Shown here one piece after another: positions 9,773-19,975 of a stretch of 57,374 nucleotides of DNA. Made by a program: the position numbers and the translations under genes. The DNA comes from Burkholderiales bacterium (GTDB taxonomy: Bacteria > Pseudomonadota > Gammaproteobacteria > Burkholderiales > Casimicrobiaceae): the NCBI GenBank assembly GCA_014378555.1, contig JACMNN010000002.1:1-57374 (forward strand), given 5' to 3'. Within the stretch, counting starts at the first letter, position 1, and every line of letters starts with the position of its first letter. The notes under the pieces are model-generated. The model was given only the letters and a program-made list of their open reading frames with translations. It was not told where the DNA came from and ran no database searches.

Positions 9773-12196
9773 TTAATGCTTGACGACAAGCTCAGCAACG
9801 GCAGCGGGATCGTTTTGCACCGCGATCGGAACAATAACGTCATCTACCAGCGGAACCGGCGCGCGTTCAAGCGCTATCGCCAACACTTCGTCGATCCATT
9901 TAACAGGGCAAATGTTGAGCACATTTTTTACGTTGTCAGGAATATCTGCGAGATCTTTTACGTTCTGATCTGGGATTAAAACTGTGGTTAAACCGCCTCG
10001 ATGCGCAGCCAGCAACTTCTCTTTCAAGCCACCAATAGGCAGCACTTCGCCGCGCAAAGTGATTTCGCCGGTCATTCCGACGTTGGCTCGCACTGGCACG
10101 CCCGTGAGCGCCGAAACGATGGCAGTGGTAATTGCAATACCGGCGCTCGGCCCGTCCTTTGGCACCGCCCCTTCCGGGAAGTGCAAATGGAGATCATGCT
10201 TTTCATAAAAATCGGGTTTGATGCCCAGCATGCGTGCCCGCGCGCGCACTACGGACACGGCCGCCGCAACCGACTCTTGCATCACATCACCCAGTTTGCC
10301 CGTGTGCTTAACGGTGCCTTTACCTGCGAGCGCAACGGCCTCGACGGTGAGTAAATCGCCACCCACTTCAGTCCATGCTAGCCCGCTGACTTGCCCAACT
10401 TGGTTGGTTTTCTCAGCCATACCGAAAGTGAATTTCTGCACGCCGAGGTAGTCGGCGAGATTGGCGGAGCTAATCACCGCGCCTTTCATCGCCTTATCGG
10501 TCAACGTTTGCTTAATCGTTTTACGGCAAAGTTTGGAGATCTCGCGCTCTAAGGAACGCACCCCAGCTTCGCGGGTGTAATAGCGAACAATGTCGCGAAT
10601 TGCGTCTTCACCGATCTCGATTTCACCCGGCTTTACGCCGTTATTCTTGATTTGTTTTGGTAACAAATACTTTTGCGCGATTTTTACTTTTTCGTCTTCG
10701 GTATAACCCGATAAACGAATGATTTCCATGCGATCGAGTAACGGCGCAGGCAAATTAAAACTATTTGCAGTTGCCACGAACATCACGTCCGACAAATCGA
10801 AATCGACCTCGACGTAGTGATCGGAAAAAGTATGGTTTTGCTCAGGATCGAGCACCTCAAGCAGCGCCGAGGCCGGGTCACCGCGAAAGTCTTGCCCCAT
10901 TTTGTCGATTTCGTCGAGCAAAAAGAGTGGGTTACGAACACCAGCTTTCGACAAATTGGTCAAAACCTTACCGGGTAAAGAACCAATGTAGGTACGGCGG
11001 TGGCCGCGAATTTCAGATTCATCACGTACGCCACCGAGCGACATACGCACATATTTACGGTTGGTTGCCCGAGCAATCGACTGACCCAACGATGTTTTAC
11101 CTACCCCTGGTGGGCCCACAAGACAAAGTATGGGCGCCTTCACTTTGTCTACGCGTTGATGCACGGCCAAATATTCCGTGATGCGCTCTTTCACCTTTTC
11201 AAGGCCGTAATGATCGGCTTCGAGAATCTCGATGGCGCGACTCAAATCTTTTGAAACTTTGCTCTTTTTCTTCCACGGAAGACCGGTGAGCACGTCCAGA
11301 TAATTACGCACAACGGTTGCCTCAGCAGACATGGGCGACATCATTTTGAGCTTCTTCAGCTCAGTCTCAGCCTTTTCCATCGCCTCTTTAGGCATTCCGG
11401 CAGCTTTGATTTTTTTCGATAACTCTTCGACCTCCGCTTGGTCTTCGCCCTCGCCGAGTTCTTTTTGAATGGCCTTAACCTGCTCGTTCAAGTAGTACTC
11501 GCGCTGACTCTTTTCCATCTGGCGCTTGACGCGACCACGAATGCGCTTTTCGACCTGAAGAATGTCAATTTCGGCTTCGATCAAACCCATCAAATGCTCG
11601 ATACGCTTAGCCACCGATGGCAGCTCCAGAACTTCCTGTTTCTGCTCTAGTTTGAGGGGCAAATGCGCGGCGATGGAATCAGCGAGCCGGCCGCCATCGT
11701 CAATGCCCGCCATTGAAGTGAGAATTTCAGCCGGAATTTTTTTGTTTAGCTTGACGAATTGATCGAAATTCGCAAGCAGGGCGCGACGTAGCGCCTCAAC
11801 CTCGGCAGTGCCGTCTTCGCTCGGCGGAATCGCGTGCGCCTCGCCGGAGAAAAATTCGCCGTTGTTGGTCAGCGCGGTGAGCAGCGCACGGTGCAAACCC
11901 TCGACCAGCACCTTGACCGTACCGTCCGGCAATTTGAGCATCTGCAACACCGTTGCAACGCAACCCGTGTCATACAAATCCTCAGGATTGGGGTCATCTT
12001 TGGCTGCGGATTTTTGAGCAACTAGCAGGATGTGCTTGCCGCTTTCCATCGCCACTTCAAGCGCTTTAATCGACTTGGGGCGACCCACAAAAAGCGGAAT
12101 CACCATGTGCGGAAATACCACTACATCGCGCAACGGCAAAAGAGGATAACTCAGCGTGCCGTTCCCGGCTTCAGTATCAAGATTGGTATCAGACAT
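9773..12196 (-). CDS. lon: ATP-dependent protease Lon
   Basis: A cytoplasmic AAA+ serine protease that removes misfolded and regulatory proteins. The 807-residue protein has the LonB-like N-terminal substrate domain ([15 protein letters not shown]), the AAA+ module with Walker [10 protein letters not shown] and Walker [10 protein letters not shown], and the C-terminal protease domain with the catalytic Ser in PKDGPSAG and Lys in GGLKEKLL. Full length. It lies 53 bp after clpX on the same strand. Confidence 0.98.
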   Translation of the reverse strand: MSDTNLDTEAGNGTLSYPLLPLRDVVVFPHMVIPLFVGRPKSIKALEVAMESGKHILLVAQKSAAKDDPNPEDLYDTGCVATVLQMLKLPDGTVKVLVEGLHRALLTALTNNGEFFSGEAHAIPPSEDGTAEVEALRRALLANFDQFVKLNKKIPAEILTSMAGIDDGGRLADSIAAHLPLKLEQKQEVLELPSVAKRIEHLMGLIEAEIDILQVEKRIRGRVKRQMEKSQREYYLNEQVKAIQKELGEGEDQAEVEELSKKIKAAGMPKEAMEKAETELKKLKMMSPMSAEATVVRNYLDVLTGLPWKKKSKVSKDLSRAIEILEADHYGLEKVKERITEYLAVHQRVDKVKAPILCLVGPPGVGKTSLGQSIARATNRKYVRMSLGGVRDESEIRGHRRTYIGSLPGKVLTNLSKAGVRNPLFLLDEIDKMGQDFRGDPASALLEVLDPEQNHTFSDHYVEVDFDLSDVMFVATANSFNLPAPLLDRMEIIRLSGYTEDEKVKIAQKYLLPKQIKNNGVKPGEIEIGEDAIRDIVRYYTREAGVRSLEREISKLCRKTIKQTLTDKAMKGAVISSANLADYLGVQKFTFGMAEKTNQVGQVSGLAWTEVGGDLLTVEAVALAGKGTVKHTGKLGDVMQESVAAAVSVVRARARMLGIKPDFYEKHDLHLHFPEGAVPKDGPSAGIAITTAIVSALTGVPVRANVGMTGEITLRGEVLPIGGLKEKLLAAHRGGLTTVLIPDQNVKDLADIPDNVKNVLNICPVKWIDEVLAIALERAPVPLVDDVIVPIAVQNDPAAVAELVVKH

Positions 12197-12249
12197 AGCA
12201 AGCTTTCATATCATCGTGCGAACCGCGCATGCAGTATGCCGCTGATGGA

Positions 12250-13506
12250 TCAGGCGGCTTTGCTGGGTTCGCTGTAAATCAGTAGGGGACGGGCGCTGGT
12301 TTCGACCGTCGTTTCATCGACCACCACGCGTTGCAAGTTATTTAGCGACGGTAAGTCGTACATGATGTCAAGCAGCAGAGATTCAACTATGGATCGTAAA
12401 CCACGAGCACCCGTGCGCCGTTTAATGGCCTTACGGGCGATTGCCGCAAGCCCACTGTCGCGCACTTCGAGGTCCACGTTCTCCATGCGGAACATCTTTT
12501 GATATTGCTTGATAAGTGCGTTTTTTGGACGCACCAAAATATCGATCAGCGCCGGCTCATCAAGTTCATCGAGCGTCGCCAGTACCGGCAAACGTCCAAC
12601 CAATTCCGGAATCAGTCCGAATCGAATTAAATCGTCGGGCTCGGTATCGCGAAGCAACGCGCTGATCGTGCCACGGTCATCAGGTGAAATCACTTGCGCG
12701 CCAAAGCCAATTCCGGTTTTGGTCGAGCGCTGGCGAATAATTCGGTCCAAACCCTCAAACGCGCCGCCTACGATGAACAGAATGTTCGCTGTATTGACGG
12801 TCACAAACTCTTGATTGGGGTGTTTACGTCCGCCCTGCGGTGGCACTGACGCATTGGTTCCCTCAATAAGTTTTAACAGCGCTTGCTGCACTCCTTCACC
12901 AGAAACGTCTCTGGTTATCGATGGGTTTTCGCCTTTTCGAGAAATTTTGTCGATTTCATCGATGTAGACGATACCGCGCTGCGCTCGCTCGACGTCGTAG
13001 TCGCACGTTTGCAAGAGTTTCTGGATGATGTTTTCTACATCCTCGCCCACGTAGCCCGCCTCCGTCAGCGTAGTTGCATCGGCGATGACGAAGGGAACGT
13101 CAAGTAACTTCGCTAGGGTCTGAGCAAGCAGTGTCTTGCCGGAGCCCGTCGGCCCAACCAACAAGATATTGCTCTTGGCCAGCTCAACATCGTTGTCTTT
13201 AAGATTTGCGTCGATCCGCTTAAAGTGGTTGTAAACCGCCACAGAAAGAATTTTTTTCGCCTGTTCCTGACCAATAACGTACTGGTCGAGCTTTTCGCGA
13301 ATTTCATGCGGCGTAGGTAGGTGTTTGCCGACAACACGATCTGGGGTTTCGGCTTGAACCTCTTCCTTGATGATGTCGTTGCACAAGTCAATGCATTCAT
13401 CACAAATGAATACCGATGGGCCAGCAATAAGCTTGCGCACTTCGTGCTGGCTTTTGCCGCAAAACGAACAATAAAGGAGCTTGTCGCTCGTAGACTTTTC
13501 TGCCAT
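12250..13506 (-). CDS. clpX: ATP-dependent Clp protease ATP-binding subunit ClpX
   Basis: The hexameric unfoldase that recognises tagged substrates and feeds ClpP. The 418-residue protein has the N-terminal zinc-binding domain with Cys13, Cys16, Cys35 and Cys38, Walker A GPTGSGKT, Walker [10 protein letters not shown], the IGF-type loop ([11 protein letters not shown]) that docks on ClpP, and sensor 2 ([10 protein letters not shown]). Complete. It follows clpP by about 108 bp. Confidence 0.98.
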   Translation of the reverse strand: MAEKSTSDKLLYCSFCGKSQHEVRKLIAGPSVFICDECIDLCNDIIKEEVQAETPDRVVGKHLPTPHEIREKLDQYVIGQEQAKKILSVAVYNHFKRIDANLKDNDVELAKSNILLVGPTGSGKTLLAQTLAKLLDVPFVIADATTLTEAGYVGEDVENIIQKLLQTCDYDVERAQRGIVYIDEIDKISRKGENPSITRDVSGEGVQQALLKLIEGTNASVPPQGGRKHPNQEFVTVNTANILFIVGGAFEGLDRIIRQRSTKTGIGFGAQVISPDDRGTISALLRDTEPDDLIRFGLIPELVGRLPVLATLDELDEPALIDILVRPKNALIKQYQKMFRMENVDLEVRDSGLAAIARKAIKRRTGARGLRSIVESLLLDIMYDLPSLNNLQRVVVDETTVETSARPLLIYSEPSKAA

Positions 13507-13614
13507 AAATCTATTTATTACAGCGTGACGGGCACGCGCTCAAAAGAGTGTAGCGCTTTGCGCCGCTTCTCGCATTGCATCGCGCCTGCGACCTAAGAAT
13601 CAGCTGCACAGGCG

Positions 13615-14286
13615 CTACTTGGTTGCCTCAACGCGGGTCGTGAGCACTTTGTCGACCATGCCGAACTCAAGCGCTTCTTCAGCGGTCAAGAAATTATCGC
13701 GATCTGACGCGCGATCAATCTCCTCTACCGACTTACCGGTGAAGTCAGCCATGTGCTTGTTGTAGCGCTGCTTCAAACGAACTATGTAGTTAGCGTGCCG
13801 CTCAATATCAGACACCTGGCCCGAAAAACCACCGGACGGCTGATGAATCATCACAGTTGAATTGGGCAGTGCATAGCGCTTGCCTTTGCAACCAGCTGCT
13901 AGCAAAAACGCGCCCATTGATGCGGCCATACCGGTGCACATGGTGCTTACGTCGGGCTTAATGAAGCACATCGTGTCGAATATCGCCATGCCAGCAGAAA
14001 CCGAGCCGCCCGGTGAGTTGATGTAGAAACTGATGTCTTTATCGGGATTTTCGGATTCTAGAAACAGCAGCTGCGCCACAATCAGATTCGCGGTTTCGTC
14101 GGTCACAGGGCCGACTAAAAATATGATCCGCTCTTTCAGCAGCCGCGAATAAATATCAAACGCGCGTTCACCCCGACCGCTTTGCTCAATGACCATTGGC
14201 ACCAAGCCGAGCCCATGAGGCGCCGCCATGCCATACGCGTCAAGCGCAGAGGTGGCGTTTACGAAAGGGGGGGTCCACATTGTCAT
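13615..14286 (-). CDS. clpP: ATP-dependent Clp protease proteolytic subunit
   Basis: The serine peptidase barrel partner of ClpX. The 223-residue protein has the catalytic triad Ser123 (GMAASMG), His148 (MIHQPSGG) and probably Asp197 (SDRDNF), and an N-terminal propeptide of about 25 residues before [11 protein letters not shown]. It lies between tig and clpX on the same strand, the canonical order. Confidence 0.98.
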   Translation of the reverse strand: MTMWTPPFVNATSALDAYGMAAPHGLGLVPMVIEQSGRGERAFDIYSRLLKERIIFLVGPVTDETANLIVAQLLFLESENPDKDISFYINSPGGSVSAGMAIFDTMCFIKPDVSTMCTGMAASMGAFLLAAGCKGKRYALPNSTVMIHQPSGGFSGQVSDIERHANYIVRLKQRYNKHMADFTGKSVEEIDRASDRDNFLTAEEALEFGMVDKVLTTRVEATK

Positions 14287-14403
14287 GACTGATCTTCCTG
14301 ATACTTAAGAGGCGCGCGCAATTCGCTAGACCGATGCAGCGAGGCACCGATAAAGCGAAGGGTTGAGTCGATCAGCGCAAATTCAATGGCTGGACAAAGA
14401 TTT

Positions 14404-14427
14404 GAGGGCGCCCTTCGGGGGCGCCTC
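14404..14427 (-). other. GC-rich hairpin with TTCG-type loop after tig
   Basis: GAGGGCGCCC-TTCG-GGGGCGCCTC folds into a strong stem just after the tig stop codon. No T run follows on the minus strand, so it may tune read-through from tig into clpP or protect the tig 3' end rather than fully terminate. Confidence 0.5.
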
Positions 14428-14434
14428 TGTCGAG

Positions 14435-15745
14435 TTAAGCCGCTGGTTGCCCAATAAGTTCGGCGAACGGCTGGCTTTTGTCAGTGACCACCGCTGCCTT
14501 GAGCACATGGTCAACCACGTTTTGCTCAAGAGATACGGCCTCAAACTCCGATAAGCGGCGTTGATCTTGGTAATACCAAGCAACCACCTGTTCTGGCTTT
14601 TCGTAGCTTTGCGCCTGCTCATTGAGCAGCGCGCGCACCTGTTCGGGGGTGGCTTGCAAATTGTTGGCGCGAACGAGTTCGCCGACGATCAGGCCCATGG
14701 CGACCCGCTCGGTTGCCGCTGGCTCGAAGGTTGACGGCGACATTTGCGCGGCCTCAGCAGTGGCTCCGCGTGACTTCATCTCTTCAGTCGCGGTCTGCGC
14801 CATACGCTGAGCCTCGGCAGCGATCAACGCTTTGGGCACTTCGAGCGTCGAATGCGCGCGCAGCCCTTTAAACACCTGATCGCGCATGCTCTGAAAAACA
14901 CGGCGCTTACGCTCCAGTTCAAGGTTGCCGCGCACTTCGGTTTTGAGTGCGTCTATGCTGCCACCGGACACGCCAAACGCCTTGGCAAACTCAGCATCCA
15001 CCGGTGGTAGAACGGGCATCGCGACGTCTTTGGCTGTAATCAAGAAGGTCGCGGTTTTACCTGCAACGTCTTTGCCGAAATAATCCGCAGGAAACGACAA
15101 ATCAAACGATTTGCTTTCGCCCTTTTTGAGGCCGTGTGCAGCCGCTTCGAACTCCGGCAGCATGCGCCGTTCGCCGAGGACCATGGTGAAATCTTTGGCG
15201 GCGCCGCCATCGAAAGCTACGCCTTCAATTTTGCCGTCGAAGTCCACAATCAAACGATCACCATCCTCTGACGCTGTGTCTTTTGCCTCGTAACGAACCC
15301 GTTGTTTGCGCAACGTTTCGAGCGTGCGCGCGACGTCCTCGTCGGTCACCTCAACGACCGGACGATCAATCGAAATCACACTCAAATCGGCGGATTTGAT
15401 GTCAGGGAAGACTTCAAACGTGGCCGTGAACAAGAAATTTGCAGTGTCCGTCTCATCGAACTTAGGTTCGATTTGCGGATATCCCGCAACGCGCAGCTGA
15501 CTTTCGTCAACCACCGCGCCGAAACTCTTGTTGACTTGGTCTGACAGCACCTCGGATCGAACCTGGGGGCCGTACGACGAAGCAACCATTTTCACCGGCA
15601 CTTTACCGGGCCGAAAGCCTGACATTTTCACGGTACGAGCCAAACGCTTGATGCGTGTCTCAATTTCCGATTCGATAGCTGCTATCGGAATACTCATCGT
15701 GAAGCGACGCTCAAGCGTGCTCAATTGCTCGATCTGGGTGGACAT
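14435..15745 (-). CDS. tig: Trigger factor, ribosome-associated chaperone
   Basis: Binds at the ribosome exit tunnel and shields nascent chains; it also has prolyl isomerase activity. The 436-residue protein has the ribosome-binding domain with the conserved GFRPGKVP signature near residue 45, an FKBP-like domain at about 155-245, and the long helical C-terminal arms. It begins the tig-clpP-clpX-lon run, 123 bp after tRNA-Leu. Confidence 0.97.
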   Translation of the reverse strand: MSTQIEQLSTLERRFTMSIPIAAIESEIETRIKRLARTVKMSGFRPGKVPVKMVASSYGPQVRSEVLSDQVNKSFGAVVDESQLRVAGYPQIEPKFDETDTANFLFTATFEVFPDIKSADLSVISIDRPVVEVTDEDVARTLETLRKQRVRYEAKDTASEDGDRLIVDFDGKIEGVAFDGGAAKDFTMVLGERRMLPEFEAAAHGLKKGESKSFDLSFPADYFGKDVAGKTATFLITAKDVAMPVLPPVDAEFAKAFGVSGGSIDALKTEVRGNLELERKRRVFQSMRDQVFKGLRAHSTLEVPKALIAAEAQRMAQTATEEMKSRGATAEAAQMSPSTFEPAATERVAMGLIVGELVRANNLQATPEQVRALLNEQAQSYEKPEQVVAWYYQDQRRLSEFEAVSLEQNVVDHVLKAAVVTDKSQPFAELIGQPAA

Positions 15746-15868
15746 GTTTTTCTCTCAATCCGAACGCATCAACAGCGTCGCTCAAAGTTTTCTCACAAGA
15801 CGACACACCCAGCCGCGCGAGGCGGCTTCCGTTGGTTTTTCGCCCAACGGCAGGTGTGCTGAAAAGTC

Positions 15869-15953
15869 TGGTGCGAATGAAGGGACTCGAACCCCCACGC
15901 CTTACGGCGCTGGAACCTAAATCCAGTGCGTCTACCAATTCCGCCACATTCGC
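15869..15953 (-). tRNA. tRNA-Leu (TAG)
   Basis: An 85-nt class II tRNA with encoded CCA. The acceptor stem is GCGAATG/CATTCGC, the anticodon loop carries TAG, the variable arm is CGCCGTAAGGCG and the T arm is GGTTCGAGTCC. It lies directly upstream of tig on the same strand. Confidence 0.96.
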
Positions 15954-16012
15954 GTAACCCTCTATTATAGACAACCCTTCACCAAGGCCCGCGCCTTCAC
16001 CCTCAGGTCCAC

Positions 16013-16846
16013 ATGAACGTCGACCAGCACTACGAAAACTTCCCGGTCGCCTCGTTTTTCGTACCGCATCAGATTCGCGCTCATGTAGTCGCCATCTATC
16101 GGTTCGCTCGCTACGCCGACGACATTGCGGACGAGGGCGACGCCAGCGACCAAAGTCGGCTTTCGCAGTTGGCTTTGTTGCATGCCGATGTTGAGGCCCT
16201 GTTTCGTTTTGAAACTACAACCACCCCGGTGGTCGGGGCGCTGACCCCGTTACGTGACGCGGCGATCTCGGGGATTAGCGCGCAGCCTTTTCTAGATTTG
16301 CTGTCGGCGTTCAGTCAAGACGTTCATGTCAAGCGTTACACAACGTTCGATAACCTTATCGATTACTGCCGTCGCTCTGCAAACCCAGTCGGAAGGCTAA
16401 TGCTCGCCTTGGTGGCGGTGCAAGACGCAGCGTCCATTGTGGCAAGTGATCAAATTTGCACCGCTCTGCAACTCATTAATTTTTGGCAAGACGCTGCGAT
16501 TGATGCCTCGCGAGGCAGGATTTACGTGCCGCAACATGACTTCGCTCGTCTCAACGTGTCCGATAAAAACTTTCCACGTCATCCTGACCATCGCGCGCTC
16601 ATGCAGGCTCAGTGCGAACGGACGCGCGCGATGATGTTGGCGGGGGCTTCGTTAATCGGGGTGCTTCGCGGTCGTTTCCGCATCGAAATTGCGTTCACCG
16701 TCGCGGGCGGTTTGCGAATTCTCGAAAAAATAGAACGCAACCAGTTTGACGTGTCTATTCGCCCCACGCTACGCTGGTACGATGCGCCACGACTGCTTTT
16801 CCTCGCAACGCGCGCTTTGCTTAATTCAAAGCAAAATTTTCCATGA
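16013..16846 (+). CDS. hpnC: Squalene synthase HpnC (hopanoid pathway)
   Basis: A trans-isoprenyl diphosphate synthase superfamily member of 277 residues. In the HpnCDE route HpnC converts presqualene diphosphate to hydroxysqualene. Both Asp-rich motifs are visible: YADDIADE at about residues 32-39 and the second-motif equivalent NFWQDAAIDASRGR at about 159-172, in which the usual first Asp is replaced. Its stop overlaps the start of hpnD (ATGA), so the two are translationally coupled. It is placed as HpnC rather than HpnD from gene order and the short N-terminus (HYENFPVAS). Confidence 0.9.
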   Translation: MNVDQHYENFPVASFFVPHQIRAHVVAIYRFARYADDIADEGDASDQSRLSQLALLHADVEALFRFETTTTPVVGALTPLRDAAISGISAQPFLDLLSAFSQDVHVKRYTTFDNLIDYCRRSANPVGRLMLALVAVQDAASIVASDQICTALQLINFWQDAAIDASRGRIYVPQHDFARLNVSDKNFPRHPDHRALMQAQCERTRAMMLAGASLIGVLRGRFRIEIAFTVAGGLRILEKIERNQFDVSIRPTLRWYDAPRLLFLATRALLNSKQNFP

Positions 16847-17685
16847 CACCCAACGAATATTGCCAAAAAAAGGCAGCCCAATCCGGCTCCAGTTTTTATT
16901 ACGCGTTTCGAATGCTGCCCGAGGCGCGACGCCTTGCAATCACAGCGTTCTACGCGTTCTGCCGTGAAGTCGACGATATCGTTGATCAGGTCAGCGATCC
17001 GACGGTCGCTCGCAGCAAGTTGATGTACTGGCGGCGCGAGGTCGATGCGTTGTTTTTGGGAACGGCACAGCACCCCGTGATGCAAGCGCTGAAAGCGCAC
17101 ATTGAACCGATGCGGCTGCCGCAATCGGCATTCCACACCGTGATTGACGGTATGCAGCAGGACTTGGAAAAGACTCGATATCTGAACATTGCTGAGTTGT
17201 CGGCGTACTGCTACAAGGCAGCGGGGGTGGTGGGCGAAGTCAGCGCGCGGATATTCGGCATGAAAGTGCCTGATAACCCCAACACGCTTGAGTACGCCCG
17301 CACCTTGGGCGAAGCCCTGCAGCTCACCAACATCATTCGCGACGTAGGCGAAGACGCGCGCCGCGGTCGCATTTATCTGCCTCAAGACGAGCTGGCACGC
17401 TTTGGCGTGTCGTCAAGTGCCGTGCTGCGATGCGAACCGGATGAAAAATTCGTGGCGCTGATGGCGTTTCAGTATGAGCGCGTGATTCAGTTGCATGACC
17501 GCGCGTTGGCGCTGCTTCCCGCTGAAGACAAACGCACCCAGCGCGCTGGCTTGGCGATGGGCGCAATTTATCGGGCATTGCTCGAAGAGATTCGCCGTGA
17601 CGGCTACCGGGTACTTGAACACCGCGTGGCGCTGACCCCAATTCGCAAACTCTGGATTGTGTGGAAGACCGTGACCTTCGCATGA
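16843..17685 (+). CDS. hpnD: Presqualene diphosphate synthase HpnD
   Basis: Condenses two farnesyl diphosphates into presqualene diphosphate, the first step of squalene formation for hopanoids. The 280-residue protein has the N-terminal QKAAQSGSSFYYAFR signature, first Asp motif REVDDIVDQ and second motif NIIRDVGEDARRGRIY, with all expected acidic residues. Both ends overlap neighbouring genes by four bases (hpnC and hpnE). Confidence 0.93.
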   Translation: MTPNEYCQKKAAQSGSSFYYAFRMLPEARRLAITAFYAFCREVDDIVDQVSDPTVARSKLMYWRREVDALFLGTAQHPVMQALKAHIEPMRLPQSAFHTVIDGMQQDLEKTRYLNIAELSAYCYKAAGVVGEVSARIFGMKVPDNPNTLEYARTLGEALQLTNIIRDVGEDARRGRIYLPQDELARFGVSSSAVLRCEPDEKFVALMAFQYERVIQLHDRALALLPAEDKRTQRAGLAMGAIYRALLEEIRRDGYRVLEHRVALTPIRKLWIVWKTVTFA

Positions 17686-18992
17686 TGAAAGTTGCCGTCA
17701 TCGGCGCGGGCTGGGCGGGCGCGGCTGCGGCGCTGACGCTCGCTCGTGCTGGCACGCAAGTGACCGTCTTTGAAGCAGCCAAAACCGTCGGTGGCCGCGC
17801 ACGCGGCATCGTCAAAGACGGGCGCAATTTCGATAACGGCCAGCACCTGTTGCTCGGAGCGTACCAACGATCCATTTCGATGATTGAAAGCCTGCACGCA
17901 GACGTTGACGCGGTGTTGCTTCGCCTACCCCTTGCGCTCAGTACAGCACCCGCCATCAACGCGCCATTAAGGCTACGTGCGCCACGCGTAACAGCACCGC
18001 TGCATCTGCTTGCAGCGATTGTCATGGCGCAGGGCCTGTCGCTATCAGACAAATTTTTAACGTTGCTGTGGTCGGTCAATCACTTGCGCACGCCGACGCC
18101 ACTGGGTCGGGTGACGGACGGCGGCACCGTGTCCGACGTCCTAGCTTCGCAACCCGAGGCGGTGCGCCGCTTGCTGTGGGAGCCACTGTGCATCGCCGCG
18201 CTAAATACGCCACCTGAAACGGCGTCCGCTCGAGTTTTTATCGACGTGTTGCGGCTCACGTTTATGGCCGACTCGCGGGCTTCCGACCTGATCATTCCGC
18301 GGGTTGACTTGTCGCAGTTGTTGCCCGTGCCCGCGTTGGCGGAAGTGACCCGACTCGGAGGTGAAATCAAGGTCGGGCAGCCAGTGGTGTCAATCGTTCA
18401 AAACAAAACAATGATGACCGTCTCCACGCGTGACGAAGCACTGGAATTTGACCGAGTGGTGATTGCAACCGCGCCGCAAAATGTGGCGCGGTTGTTAGGC
18501 GAGGATCCCCTTTCACAACAGCTAGCAGTCGCCTTGAGCACACTGCAGTATGAGCCTATTACAACGCTGCATTTCGAATTTGTGTGCGTCGCGCCCACGG
18601 TAACAACCGGGATGTTGATGCTCGATGGCGATCCCGGCCAATGGTTGTTTTGGCAACAGCTAGGCAATGGGCAGTGGCGCGCGAGCGTGGTTATCAGCGC
18701 GCATCACCGATCGCAGTCTGAGCATGAATTAACCGCACAGACATTGGCACAGCTTCAACGCAGCTACGCGCTGCCGGTGCCAACGTGGCATTTAGTCATC
18801 ACTGAAAAGCGCGCAACCTATGCCTGTACCCCTGCGCAGCGCGGGCTGCTTTCAGGTTTGTGCAAGCAAATTGGCAAGCTTTACTTTGCTGGCGACTGGT
18901 GTTTTCCAGCGCTGCCGGCCACGCTTGAGGCGGCGGTGCTTTCAGGCGAAAATGCGGCGCAACTTATTCTGAAAGATTGCCGCAATGGCTGA
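17682..18992 (+). CDS. hpnE: Hydroxysqualene dehydroxylase HpnE
   Basis: An FAD-dependent amine-oxidase-fold enzyme that reduces hydroxysqualene to squalene. The start taken is the ATG overlapping the hpnD stop (MMKVAVIGAGWAG), giving 436 residues; an upstream GTG in frame would overlap hpnD further and adds nothing conserved. The Rossmann motif GAGWAGAAAA, the GGRAR loop and the C-terminal YFAGDWCFPALPATLEAA flavin motif are present. No squalene-hopene cyclase is in this window, so that gene must be elsewhere. Confidence 0.93.
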   Translation: MMKVAVIGAGWAGAAAALTLARAGTQVTVFEAAKTVGGRARGIVKDGRNFDNGQHLLLGAYQRSISMIESLHADVDAVLLRLPLALSTAPAINAPLRLRAPRVTAPLHLLAAIVMAQGLSLSDKFLTLLWSVNHLRTPTPLGRVTDGGTVSDVLASQPEAVRRLLWEPLCIAALNTPPETASARVFIDVLRLTFMADSRASDLIIPRVDLSQLLPVPALAEVTRLGGEIKVGQPVVSIVQNKTMMTVSTRDEALEFDRVVIATAPQNVARLLGEDPLSQQLAVALSTLQYEPITTLHFEFVCVAPTVTTGMLMLDGDPGQWLFWQQLGNGQWRASVVISAHHRSQSEHELTAQTLAQLQRSYALPVPTWHLVITEKRATYACTPAQRGLLSGLCKQIGKLYFAGDWCFPALPATLEAAVLSGENAAQLILKDCRNG

Positions 18993-19407
18993 TGAGATGA
19001 ACGTTTTCACCTACGGCTCGCTGATGTTTCCGGCGGTGTGGCGCCAAGTAGTGCGCGGCGACTATCGCTCGTCGGCGGCATCCATTCAAGGATTTAGGCG
19101 GGTATGCGTTCGCGACGGCAACTATCCGGCGCTCATCATCGCGCCACGCGCAGCCCCGATCATGGGGCGCTTATATTTTGCCGTCAGTGAGGAGGACATG
19201 GCGCGGCTTGATTATTTTGAGACTCGCAACTACGAACGCGTTTTGCTGGCGGCGACCGTCGAGGGCATCGCAACAGCGGCGCACGCCTATCTTGCAGCCG
19301 ATATAGATTTGCTCACTGATACCGATTGGAACGAGACAACGTTCGAGCAAAGTGGCTTACCCGTATTTCTCAGCACCTACGCGGTAAAAAACACCCCGCC
19401 TGCCTGA
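18985..19407 (+). CDS. Gamma-glutamylcyclotransferase (AIG2-like) family protein
   Basis: A 140-residue GGCT-fold protein with the opening FTYGSLMFPAVW and the YFETRNYERV segment that carries the likely catalytic Glu. Members cyclise gamma-glutamyl amines or have unknown substrates. It overlaps the end of hpnE by eight bases and is probably co-transcribed with hpnCDE, although no functional link is known. Confidence 0.8.
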   Translation: MADEMNVFTYGSLMFPAVWRQVVRGDYRSSAASIQGFRRVCVRDGNYPALIIAPRAAPIMGRLYFAVSEEDMARLDYFETRNYERVLLAATVEGIATAAHAYLAADIDLLTDTDWNETTFEQSGLPVFLSTYAVKNTPPA

Positions 19408-19421
19408 GCTCGGTCGCAACA

Positions 19422-19946
19422 CTATTCAAATGGCACGATCACTGCAACTCGCCGGTTTTGCGCGCGCCCTTCAGGCGTTTCATTGCTGGCAAGCGGTCGA
19501 CTGAACCCGAAGCCGCGTCGTTCGAGGTTGTCAGTGGAAAATCCTTGACTAACCATCGCGACAGCTATTGCTTCGGCGCGTTTGCTGGACAAGTTGAGAT
19601 TGAAATCAGCTGTGCCGACATTGTCGGTGTGTCCGAATAAGCGAAGCGACTCGATATTAAGCGCCCGCAACTGGGTAGCAAGTGTAGTGAGCACGGCCTT
19701 CGCGCTGTCGCTTAACGTGTCGCTGCCAGTGTCGAAAATTAACGGGCCTGGCAAGTTGAGCACATAGCCATCATCGGTTTTTTCAAACCCCAAATCCAAC
19801 AGCGCAGTGGTTCGTGTGGGCACCGGCGGCGCGACCGAAGGCGGCGATGGCAGCGGCGCGCTCGCGCACCCAGCGAGCAATGCGGCCACCACTGACGAAA
19901 GCAGGCAACGGAGTGCGTGGTCGCATGAAAAAAAACGCTTGAGCAT
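19422..19946 (-). CDS. OmpA-domain outer-membrane lipoprotein, YfiB-like
   Basis: A 174-residue protein with a lipoprotein signal (VVAALLAGC, lipidated Cys near residue 27), a short Pro-rich linker and an OmpA/Pal peptidoglycan-binding domain: LFGHTDNVGTADFNLNLS, SKRAEAI and the final RAQNRRVAV. Last gene of a three-gene unit with a membrane GGDEF protein and a YfiR-like protein. In the known YfiBNR system, YfiB captures YfiR at the outer membrane and so releases the diguanylate cyclase. The role here is inferred from this context. Confidence 0.85.
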   Translation of the reverse strand: MLKRFFSCDHALRCLLSSVVAALLAGCASAPLPSPPSVAPPVPTRTTALLDLGFEKTDDGYVLNLPGPLIFDTGSDTLSDSAKAVLTTLATQLRALNIESLRLFGHTDNVGTADFNLNLSSKRAEAIAVAMVSQGFSTDNLERRGFGFSRPLASNETPEGRAQNRRVAVIVPFE

Positions 19947-19975
19947 TAGCTTGCTCCATTCTAGATTTTGTACCG

